NCBI GenBank assembly: GCA_024734495.1
Contig: JALMQS010000225.1
Coordinates: 11,022,039-11,086,038, forward strand
Direction of reading: 5' to 3'
Length of the DNA: 64,000 nucleotides
DNA from: Forficula auricularia
Lineage: Eukaryota > Arthropoda > Insecta > Dermaptera > Forficulidae
The notes under the pieces were generated by a model. That model was not told where the DNA came from. It made no database searches and saw nothing but the letters and a program-made list of their open reading frames with translations. A program made the translations under genes and the position numbers. Positions 23,839 to 35,700 of this stretch are shown in pieces (the stretch's first letter is position 1; each line of letters opens with the position of its first letter).

Positions 23839-24166
23839 TCCGATGTGTGCCTTTCACTTTTTATGTCTGTCTCTCTCGCTCTTAGGCGGGCTAACCATGC
23901 CCGAGTGGAAGGGACGCGTGCCTCTCACTCGCTCTCATTGTGAGCGCATAACGTGAGCGGAGCGTAACGCAGTTTCTTGAAGTGTCACCCGGCAAACCAA
24001 TTTATAAGACGTTGTCACGTCAATAATAAAAATAAATACATTAAATTCTGTTATATTACGCAAACTTTTCTCTATAAAAATAATTAAGACTAAAAAAAGT
24101 AAAAAAATAAATTGTATTTAAAAAAAAAAAAAAAAAAACTAAAAAACATGCTTCTAAATAGTACAA

Positions 24167-24273
24167 AATAATGTAATACTTAATCAAAAAGCGTGGGGCA
24201 TTTTGTCGAAATTAATTAAAAGTTTCTGCGCCCCACACTTTTTGATTAAGTATTACATTATTTTGCTTTTTAA
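24167..24273. mobile_element. Short foldback element
   Basis: Inverted arms AATGTAATACTTAATCAAAA / TTTTGATTAAGTATTACATT around a ~35-bp centre (GGGGCATTTTGTCG...). Confidence 0.85.
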
Positions 24274-25040
24274 CATGTTTAGTTCTTTTAAATATAATTT
24301 ATTTATTGTAACTTGCAGCTGGCTCGTGTTTTAAAGTGTAGAATTTAAGAGGGTTCGTCAGGCTGCTTTTTTATTAATACCCTTTGAAATTTCTATGGCA
24401 AATAGGAAAAATACATAACTTATCATGGTATCTATTTTATTTAAAATGCGCGTTATTAAAAAAAAATGTCCTGACTATTACTTTGCAATTTTTATAAGAA
24501 AGAAAAATAATTATTGAATAATTATCTGAAAACATTAAAACTAATCGCTAATACAAAAATATTTGAAATTTTCAATAATGGTCTATTATTAAATTCTTTA
24601 ATACAATTTATTTAATTTTCATTTAAAATATTTAAAGATATTATTCTTAAAAATTTGATAAAATGGAAACAAAATAGCGCGCACCCGGGAATCGAATTCA
24701 GAATCTTAGATTTATAAATCTTTTCAAACAAGATAATTTTTCTCGCAATGAATAGGGTTTGGGCCATTAAGGTAAAGGCACCAGCTAGTGGACCATTTAA
24801 GAACAAGTTTTTTCATAAGGATGAAAACTCTAAAATCAATGGTTTACGAGTTGTGCGAGTTTAAATATTTTTCAATATAAGAGCAGTAGCCCAATGGAAA
24901 TTGTCTGAATAATTTTTTGAATCAAATAAGCTGATTTGGCAATCCTCATGAATTTATATTATACCTGGCCTCTCTTTTATATTTAAACCCTACTATAGCT
25001 GACTCTCTTATATTTAATAGCATCTGACGACCCTCCCCCA
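24274..25040. other. AT-rich sequence with a SINE-like trace
   Basis: No gene. Minus strand near 24681-24705 has a B-box-like ATTCGATTCCCGGGTG. The rest shows nothing. Confidence 0.35.
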
Positions 25041-25049
25041 TTTTGGGCG

Positions 25050-25320
25050 GTTTGTTTTCGGATTTTTTAATTTTCTGGATCCCCACTGATTGTGTACTAT
25101 ACACAATTTGGTTGAGTTTGGTCAAAGGGCCTAGATTTTCATTTTTGACTCCCCCCTCCAAATTTGGCCCCAGAAAATATTAATCTTTTCCTATTTATAA
25201 GTTCTTTTTATAGTATATTTCATTTTTCCTTTTTCTTTTTTTAGTTTGAAAATCTTATAATTTTAATTTTTAAACCCCCACCGCTTCCCACTCTTCACTT
25301 TTTCCCCCAATTTTTTTATA
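25050..25320 (-). repeat. Repeat family with G-run, minus copy
   Basis: Inverse of 21240-21440: TTTGGTTGAGTTTGGTC, GGGCCTAGATTTTCATTTTT, a C-run, then CTTTTTTTAGTTTG and a C-rich end. Confidence 0.7.
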
Positions 25321-25424
25321 TAAAATACTTATTAATGGTTTCTCTTTTAATATTTGGTTGTAAATTTCTATATTTTCTTCAGCTTAAAATAATAATATTT
25401 TAAGAAGTGAATTTAATTTTATTT

Positions 25425-25520
25425 AGGAACAAATCAAAGATTTTAGTAGAAATATTTTTACATATTTGCATATCAGAGAGCTTCGTCCCCTCGGGAATCG
25501 AACCAACAAATTCCATCTTT
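25425..25520 (-). mobile_element. SINE, copy A
   Basis: Minus strand: GGTTCGATTCCCGAGGGGA (B box), CTCTGATATG, ATATTTCTACTAAAATCTTT. Same family as the plus copy at 29330-29480. Confidence 0.65.
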
Positions 25521-25852
25521 TTTCAAAAAAAAAGAAACTAAAAAAAGATGCTTAAATCTTTACATTAATAATATTTTAGTTGAATATTTATTAGCAATTT
25601 AGCAGGGGTAAAAACAAGGGGGTGGGGTATGTTAAGAATTCAAAGTTCGTCATCAAATTTTCTGGGGGCTAGAAAATTGCTTAGCAACAATATGCTAAAA
25701 ATAAAAACGTTTAAGTTATACTTCAACAAAAACCTCTTCTAAATCTTTAGAAGTGAATATAATATACTTGGCGGGGGGGGGGGGGGTAATTTTAAAACTG
25801 GGGGTAGTCATGAAGCTAGGAGGTGGAGGTCACCCTTGAATTTAATCAGAAT

Positions 25853-26364
25853 CAGGCCAGAGGGGTCAAAACTTGGAAAGTGATGTAGGCCTACCGGGGG
25901 TCTGGGGGTATGGCTCCCCCAGTCAACGGGGGGTGCTCCCTCCGCCCCCAGAAAAGTTTGAAGCAAATTTGTACAATTTAACCCATTTTTAAGCAGTTTG
26001 TAGTTGTGGTTTTATTGAAAACTGAAAGAAAAAAAAGATTTCACATTTTTATTTGTACATAGTTGCTTGAGTTTAGGTTCAAAAGGTAATAAAATAAAAC
26101 GAATATTAATTAGCAATATATACTTGTATTATTCTTAGCAAATATGAGTAATAAACTTATGTAACTAGGAAAAACAAAACCTTATTTGTTCATCAAAAAC
26201 AAAGAATTAATTAAGAAACTACCGGTAACCGGTAATTAATGTTCAATAAATTGGACATGATCTTAATTTCTTTCTTTAGGAGGTCCGCTGACTCCCTTGA
26301 ACCCGATAGCCAAATTCCAAAGGGGTCAACTGACCCCCCTGACCCCACGGTTCCGCCGTCCCTG
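25853..26364. mobile_element. hAT-like nonautonomous element
   Basis: Begins CAGGCCAGAGGGG and ends CCGCCGTCCCTG. The flanks ATCAGAAT (25845-25852) and GTCAGAAT (26365-26372) agree at 7 of 8 positions, as an old 8-bp hAT target duplication would. No transposase. Confidence 0.55.
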
Positions 26365-26524
26365 GTCAGAATTTAATTCTTGTAGCCTGGCTGGTTGTCC
26401 GCTGTCCAGTGAGAATTAATATTTGAATTCCCGCTCTATTTCAGGTTAAAGGAATCCATACCTAAAAAAAATTTATTTTGACATTTATTCGATTCAAAAG
26501 TGTACATGATCTGTGATTTAAAGT

Positions 26525-26722
26525 ATGGATATCAAAATAGAAAATAATTTAAATAGCGATGAAGAAGAGGAGGAGAATGTAACAAATAGCGGAATGTCGA
26601 ACGAGGAGTTTCCAGAATTTTTCTTTGAAAGTGATCATTTAGCCCTGAAAGGAAACGATGATTATTTAAATATGTTAAAAACTCTGGCTATTTTAGAAGC
26701 ACAGAAAATTCAAGGAATAAAA
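26525..26722 (+). CDS. ZZZ3: ZZZ3 exon 1
   Basis: 66 codons, from the ATG to GIK, then donor GTTTGT. An in-frame TAA two codons before the ATG fixes the start region. Confidence 0.85.
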
Positions 26723-29700
26723 GTTTGTCAATTTATTATTTATTAATTTATATAACATATCTATATATGATTATATTTATAATTATTTTAGGATATTGAT
26801 ACTATTCTTCAAATCACAAGATGAAATAATGAAGGATCCTATTTCATTTGTTAAAAAATTGCAGAAAGGAGACGAATTTAAAGTTCCACCTTCCCAACAC
26901 ATTCCAGAGGTAAATCATATTAATATCCAGAAGCTGCTAGGGTGGGGGCGGCACGTTTTTCGGGGCGGCATTTTGGCCCTTCAAAAATTGTTACCACTTT
27001 AAATAATTGAACAAAATTAATAACGATAAATTAGGCTTTATTAAGCATAATTTCACATAAATGATAAATTGATAATATATTTATAAACAACCAAATAATA
27101 TAAATAAACAATAGGAACAACAAGAATAACAACAATAATGTATAAGGCTCAAATTCGTCCCTGTCTCGAATATGGCTCTCATCTGTGTCAGGGGCCTCCA
27201 AGCATTCTCTTGCCACACTGGATGAAATTCAGAAGCGAGCAATTAAACTAATAGGTGACCCGGCCCTAACTAACTCACACGACTCCCTGGCTCACCGAAG
27301 AAACGTTTCTGCCCTTTCCCTGTACTTACAGATACTATCACGGTGTCTGTTCAGTCAGAGCTCCCTTTACGAGAAACACGCGGTTTTCGAACGCTCAGCA
27401 CCCTTTCGCTGTCAAATTGGATAAAAATCGAACAAGCGCTTTCGCCAACTCTTTTATTCCTATGACCTCCAGAGACTGGAACTTGCTCCCAGCCACCGTC
27501 TTTCCGCACTTATAACCTTAAGCTGTTTAGACCCGTATCCACAGATACCTTCGACCCCTACCCAGGCCACTAAAAACCCTTCTTCTTTTCACGATAGAGG
27601 GGCCAACCCAGGCCTTTAGGGGATGCACCTTTTGGGTGTAACTCCTTCTCTCCCATCATTTTCGTTAAAAAAAAGAGCACAATTTTTAATTTAGGGGATG
27701 CACCTTTCTAGTGTAACACCTTCTCTCTCATCATTTTCATTAAAAAAAAGAGCACAATTTTAATTATAGTGATTGGGATGTTGTCTAGACCGGCGGATGA
27801 ATGGACTTTTAAGTTTTTAATTACTTTTAATATTAATGGAATCCTGAATTGAATATCCCACATAATATTGGTGCTAGAAGTCGGGGCGGATTAAGGGGCA
27901 AGCGAAGCAAGCGGTCGCTTGGGGCGCCGAAAAAAAAGGTGCCGGCAAAGACTTCATCTTTTTTTTATCCTTTTGACTTGGGCACCTTGAGTAAAAATTG
28001 AGGCGCCCTTCTATATTAAATATAAACAATGAAAATAGAAGATTGTTTGAAAAAGAAAAAAATTAAATTAATCTACGATGTCGCATTTTTCATATTTTTA
28101 CTTTCAGAGCTCATTGCTGAATTGTGTGCGCGGGGTTGGGTGCGCAATGATCGGAATTGGCGCCATCTCGGTAAAGATCAAAGCGCTTATCGAAATTTTA
28201 GTTTATATCATGCATAAAATCATTTCATATAGTCCTTCTCATCATTTTCATTAAAAAAAGAAAAAAAAACAATTGAATAACTTTACTATCTCATTCTTTA
28301 TTTTTCTTCTCTTCTCATTCTCTATCCGCATGCAAGAGTCTATTCGGAGTCGATTACATTGCTTCGTTTTGATATTGACCATTGTGGAAAATACCTTTTC
28401 GCACAGATATGTGGAAGCAAAAGGCAATACATGTTGTATGGCGATGGTGAACAGGTGTGGATATTCCTTCCGAATATGTATCCAAAATTGTACCAAACTT
28501 TTTTTTTCTTGAAAAGTGAATTCAAACTTAATTCCTTTATCAATTCAGAGTGTCATTGTGGGTTGCTGATAAATTGCTATTATCCCAGTTATTATAGGGA
28601 TCTCGAATCCACAATTTTCTGCTATCAATTTCATTATTAAGAAAACATTTGTCCGTATTATTTTACAATTCCAAGCACTATTTTAAGGACTAAAAGTATG
28701 TTCTCTCTAAAAAATGCTCACCAGATAATAGAAATAAATAATTAATTGACACATTCAGCTAAACTTCAAAATGGATCATTGTGATTAGAACACAATTTTA
28801 AATAAACATAAAAAATATAGGGAAATTCGGTAAATTATCTATGGTTAGGGATTTTTTAAGTATACTACTTAAAGATTATAAATATATTAATAATTTTAAA
28901 TTAATTATTCCTCGATTAGTCGATTTTTTGGAGTAGTCCGAAAAAATTTCTTCCAGTCCATCAAAAAATTTAACATGAAAATAAATTAATGTTAAACAGG
29001 TTCCCGAAATCGATTGGAGTAAATATGGAAGATCACCACCTGAACAGTTGAAAATTACTACTCCCAGATCTGAAATTGATAATAGCAAAATATTAATAAG
29101 AGGAAGGAAGTTTGATGTTAGTAAGCCAGTAACATTCAATCAAGTAAGTATTAATCCTACTTTTTATAAACAAACGATTAAATATTCCTTAACTAATACT
29201 AGATTACACACGAATTGTTATTAATTGCGATAGAAAATTGCAAGTATGCTGATAAAAATAAATAAATTAAAGGTAAAGGTATCTATAAAAATAAAAAACT
29301 AAAGATTTGAGCATCTTTTGAGCTGACTGCACGGAAAGCAAGCATGTTAGTTCTCATGTTCGACTCCTGAGGGGATGAATCCCCTCTGATATCGCAATTT
29401 AATAATATTTCTACTAAAATCTTAGAATTTATCCTAAAGATTGAATTCTTTCTCTTTTAAAATAAAAATAAACTTATAGAGATATCGACATAGGACGGTT
29501 TGCGATAAAAGTATGCTGCTAAATAAATATATAAAAGGTAAAGGTATCGAAGAGTAGCTACACTTGTTTTCAATGATAAAAATAAACTTTTAGAGATATC
29601 GACATAGGACGGTAAATCCAGTTCTGTTAAAATCGGTCCGAGATATAAAAAAGATGGGATATAACAATCTTGTGGATTAATTTTTATCTAATCTCGAACC

Positions 29701-32700
29701 GACCTCTATAAATAATTGTATATTCATTACTCCAGGGGTTCTTAAACTTATGTACTCGGAGGACCGTCTCTTGTTATAAAAATAAAAAAAATCATAAAAT
29801 TTTTATAAAAATCACAGACATAATAATAATAATATATTTTTTATTTCTCCGTGCTTCTTGCCTTTTCATCGTCTTCTTGAACTGTTTGCAAACATTTCTT
29901 ATAATTTCGCGGACCCCGGTAATGGCTATGCGGAATCCCAGGGCTCCGCGGACCACAGTTTAAGAATTATTATTAAATTTTCTAAGATTTTTAGAGAAAA
30001 ATATTATATTTCCATAAATATTAGTTGAAATATTTAATAAACAGATGAGTTGAAATGAAAATGATTTAATCAATACTAGTATATTTATGGAAAATAAAGT
30101 AAAAATGTCAATAAATATTTATTTACCATTGAATCCGAGGAGAGAAGTTTCCTTACGCGTGTCTCGATAGCAACTGAAGAAATTAACCGGGACAGGCAAG
30201 TTGATTAGATAATTCGAGCCGGCGAGAATTCAGCGAATTCGATAAAGAATAAATTCAATAAATTCTCAATCGCATATTTTTATTTATTAAGTAGAGCTTG
30301 TTTAGTGCGTATCCTATATGATTTTCACTTACCTCGAATTAACAAACCAACATTAAATAAAATAATTAAGAAAGAATATTAAAGGAGAAAATAAAAGTGT
30401 CTCTTCTGCTGGAAAAATAAATTTAATTTTAATTTAAAAATTATTTTTCAGCAGAAGACACACTCTTTTATTGTCTCCATTAATTTATAAAAATTCTGCT
30501 ACTCTCGGCAAAAAAAACTTTCAATTTAAAAAAGAATATAATTAAAATTGGAGGGAAAAGTGAAACTTTTTCAAGACTCCATATTTAAGGGCCCATATTT
30601 TTTTTTTTTTAATTCGCCCAATGGCTTTAAAACTAACGTCAAACGAAAAGACTTCATGAGTGGTTTGACGTCAATTATATTATCAAAATTTGATTACTAT
30701 AACTTTGTTTTAAATTAATGCATTAAAAAATTCTTTGCAGGGTCTTTTTCATCCATAAAGGGTCATTATTAGCAAATAACAAAATTATGTGCCAGTAGCA
30801 CGTTGTACAGTAGATTAGAATGAGTAGTCATACATTTATACTTATGATTTCAACAAATATTATTATGAGATTAATATTACCATTAACATACAATAATTTC
30901 TTCTTTTTTTTATTATAATATTAAATTGTAATAATCTAAATTTTAGCTTTGGACTTCTGATGAGCAACGACGTTTAGAGGAGCTTTTAATAGATTTCCCT
31001 CCAGAAGAAATAGAAACAAATCGATGGAAAAAAATTGCAGCAGCTCTAGGAAATCGAACACCAAAACAAGTTTGCAGCCGAGTTCAAAAATATTTTATTA
31101 AATTACAAAAGGCTGGATTGCCCGTTCCAGGGCGTGCTCCTCGTCCCCAACCTTCAGATTTAGCTAAAAGAAAAGTAAAATAATTTTTTATCTGTTAATA
31201 ATCATCACTTAAAAAATTAATATTTTAATAACAGTGTATATTAATTTTTATTTTTTCCAGGCTTTTTGGCAAAAAAAATATAATAATTTACTTTATAGGC
31301 CAACAACTTTTTTTCCTTCAAGAGATATTCCAGTATCCATGACCGATTTCGATGACAGGAGTCACAATATAGTTTTGAAAGAAGAATGTTTTTCCGAAGA
31401 AATGGAAGTATGTTTACTTTTAATATGTGAAATTTCTTTAGTATTGCTACTAGCTGCGGCCTTCGGCGGCCCTCTTGGTAGCCGGGGGGCTTCGTCCCCT
31501 GGACCCCCGTCACTTGAACACTCCCTCTCCTCCATCTTCAATGACTCTCCATCCCACCGACCCTCTCCCCAAACCCGGAACTTCTCCCCAGCCTCTGATC
31601 ACCCTCCAACCCACTAAACCTACCCCCTGACTCCCCACCAATGGAGACCGCATCCCCTGGATCCCAACCCTCACCCATGGACCCCACCTCCCAACCCCAC
31701 ATAGATATGTATATATTATATATATAGGTACAGACAGGCACAAATCCCACTTAGTAGCCCCCTGGACCGCCACCCCATGAATCCCCACCCTTAGACCCCT
31801 GATGCCCCCTTCCCCCCCCCTTCTCTGGGACGGACATAGGTACAGAGGCAGGCACACCTTTAGTAGTATACCCTGTACCTCCTGGACCCCGTACCTCCTG
31901 ACCCCAACCCCACCCCTGACAAATCCCCTTTAGTAGTTTGTGATGATATAGGTACAGACACAGGCCCTCTAGTACCCCTGGACCCCCACATCCCTGACTC
32001 CCCACGACCTAGACCCCACCTTCAAACCCCACATAGGTATGTATATATATAGGTACAGACATAGGCACAAATCCCCCTTACTAGCCCCATGAATCCCCAC
32101 CCTTGGACCCTGTACCTCTCCCCCCCTTCTGGGGACGGACATAGGTACAGAGGCAGGCACACCTTTAGTAGTATAGGATAAATAGATTTACTAGTACGCT
32201 ACCTTCTCCCATTACTTTTAAATCATCTCATAAAGCCTCATTTGCGTGAAATAGGCGATTTACACATACTTAACACGCCTTCGTAACAGTGCCGGATTAT
32301 ATTATAGTACGTGTGCACCGGGCGCTCGCCCGGGGCCCGGTCACCAGGAGATAAAAAAATATGAGTAAATAAAAAACATATTTCACCTCGTTTTGATTAA
32401 AGTACATTTTCCTAAACTAAACTTATTACCTATTATATTCCTTATTTTTGTATAAACTGCATTAGTCTGTATAATAATAATAAAGCGGTTTGTTCTACAG
32501 CATGCGCCGTTTTCCGCATCCAACACGCCAATTCTCTCTATCCAGAATGTCTTGCTCTTGTAGTTGCCTACTGGTCATTGCCTCATCTACTCCCTGCTTC
32601 CACGTTCGTCTCGGTCTTCCTCTTCTCCTCCGTCTTTCCGTGGGCATCCAGGTCCATATTTTATGAGAGCCACCTATCTTCCGGCATTCTTTTGAGGTGT

Positions 32701-35700
32701 CCATACCATATTAATCTCTTCCTTTCTATTCTATCTATTATGTCGTTTTCCATTTTCATTTTGTCCCTTATAGTTGTATTTGGGATATGCTCCAATCTCG
32801 ACACTCTGCAACTCCTTCTCATCGCATCCATTTCGAGCGCTTGTAATTTCTTTTCGTTTTTCTTATTCATGTCCCATGTTTCTGAATTGTATAGGGCTAT
32901 GCCTTCCACTATGGACCGATATATATTTTTTTGTGTCCTGTTGGATCCCTTGCTCCACCAGACCCCATTCAGTTGCCCAATAGCTCTTCGACCTTCACAG
33001 ATTTTATTTTTAATATCCCTCTCACAGTTTGGCTCCTCGGTAAAGACAGATCCCAAATATCTAAATTCCTTACAGTTTTTAATCACTTTTCCATTGATAT
33101 CCAGGTTTTCCCCTCTGTCCCGACCGTCAGGTATTCTGTTTTTTCAAAGTTTATTTCCAGTCCCCATCTATTATATTCCTCTTCCAGTTTACGGGTCATG
33201 TAGCTTACGTCATCTATATCTGCTACAATAACAACTTGGTCATCCGCACATAATAGTGTGTAGAGGTACTGACTCGTCAATTTGTAGTCCCATTGATCCA
33301 CATTTTTTTGTCCATTCTTGCAGGGCATATGAGACATATATTCGAAATAGAGTAGGGGACAGACAACATCCTTGCAGTAGACCTTTATTTGTTTGAAACT
33401 CATCTGATATCTCATTCTTTATTTTAACTGCTGATCTATTTTTGATATATAGATGTTTAACCGCGTCGATATAGCGCCTATTGATTGTTGTTGTCTCCAG
33501 TACTTTTATCATATTTTGTCTTGGAACACTATCGTAGGCTTTCTGTAGAACAACAAAAATGAGGTGGGTTTCTAGGTTTCTTGCATGTCGTTTTTCGATG
33601 AGGTTTCGTAGACAGAATATGTTATCCGTCTCTAAAGCGGCTCTGCTCTTCAATGTCGTTCCATTCCTTTTCTATTCTTTCCTTTAGTATTCGTCCATAC
33701 AGCCTACCAATTGTACTCGTTACACTTATACCCCTGTAGTTGTTACATATTTTTCTATCTCCTTTTTGTATATTGGCGTGATCCACGCTTGAGTCCATTC
33801 GAAGGTATTTCACCTGTTCCATTTATGCATTCATTAAATATCTCTGATAGCATTTCAATAGTTTCTTGTGGGCTGTGTTTAATTAGTTCAATTGGTATGC
33901 CTCCTGGACCAGGAGCTTTATTATTTTTCATACTCTTCATAGCCTTTTGAATATCCTCAATCGTTACCTGCTCTACTTCTTCTGTCGCCCTTTGTCCTAG
34001 TTCAATTTATTGTTTATAATTTTCTCTGTTTTCTTGTAGTAAAATCTGGAAGTGCTCTCTCCATTCGTTCATTTTAATTAATGATAAATTGCAATTTTCT
34101 TGCATATTTTGCCTGGTCCTTGGGGGAGGGGGGGGGGGGGGGGGGGCGAAAATATATATACCGTCCGGGGCCCGAAGAACCCTACATCCGGGCCTTCTTC
34201 TAATCAAATAAAAAACAAATTGAGGCACCTCTAATCCCAAAGAAATGAAATGCATCTTTATGCTTTTATCTTATCAAATTCTCTTTCAAATCCCAATCCC
34301 ACAAATAATACATTTGACTCCTTTAAATAAAGTGCTACTATCAAGATGAAATCAATGGGGGTGTCCTTTATTTGATACAAATAAACATATACCATATACC
34401 TATAAATCAATATATTTATATATATTATAATTTTATTTGATAGTGTCTATAGTAGTGATTCTCAACCACTGTGCCGCGAAACTTTAGTGTGCCGCGTGAT
34501 TCTTGAAGTGTGCCGCCAGTGATAGGCATTGGTTCATCCTGAATTGAAATTTTTTTTTTTTACATTTCTTTATCAATTAACATTACATTTAATCCAAATA
34601 TTTATTTTATCCTTTGAACTAAAGAGGTACTAACATTTTACAGGATGCAGAATGTCCTATGATAATTTTATAGGTACATCAATCAATAAACCAAATAAAA
34701 TTCTATTAATTTATTTTATTGATAGTGTGCCGTGAAATTTTTAAATTATTAAAAGTGTGCCGTGACGAAAAAAAGGTTGAGAATCACTGGTCTATAGCTT
34801 CAAAGGCCTGGCCTTCATCTTCAATCTTATAAATATTATACTTGTTTTCTGTCCATAAGAAACTTCACATGAACTGATTCATTCACAAATTGAAATATAA
34901 AAGTCTGAGGCCATACTAGGTTTGCATTTTTATCCCATCTTCCCACCCACAATGAAAACAGACAGTTTTATACTTATATAATGAAAGTGGAGTAAATAAT
35001 AGACCACATTGTCGCATTCCCTGAAATCTTGAGCCCCAGATACCAAATTTAAAATTAGCACTTTTATTTATCAAAAAATGTCCAGTAGATTTTCTATTTC
35101 TTATTTTAAAGAAAAAAATTATCAGGTCAAATTGTATCAGAACAGCTACGTCTCCGCTCTTCGGGGAAAATGAATACATATAATTTGTAAATTTCAAGTT
35201 TGTATCTTATTTAGTTTATGATCTACAATACTCTAACAGACAGACAGGTTATGTAATCACCCTAATTTGGTCTTGTTTTACTTTTTAAACGAAACAATAA
35301 AGAGAAAAGGGTCACACTATTTACCTATGTATCTTACTAAAAGTAAATGTAATTTAAGATAAATTATGTGTAGAAATTTCCTTGGGAAATTCGTGAGCTT
35401 TATTGAACCCACGAGGTAGCTGGAGTTCCTCAAAATTTAAATAAAAAAAATATAATATTGTTTTTTCTTTTTTATTTCAATCAAAATTAGAAATCAGCAA
35501 CAGTTTCGTCTAGTTCGACCCGCCATCATCAGTCTCAAATTCAAATTAACATCGCTAAGAAGTGCATCTTTTGGATCTTCTGAAGAATTTTTTCAACTTT
35601 TATTTATTGTCCTGATTAGTTGGTGAAATATACCAAAGAAAATTCTTATTTTATTTAAAAAAAAAAATTATGATGTCTCTTGATTTGTTGCTGTGTATAA

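Noticed and set aside
31510..32160. Several long open frames on both strands
   Set aside because: They overlap in a C-rich repeat block and encode only Pro/Gly-rich low-complexity sequence.
32288..34194. One hAT element (CAGTGCCGGATTAT ... ATCCGGGCC) hosting the RTE relic
   Set aside because: The ends are only loosely similar and I could not find a target duplication.
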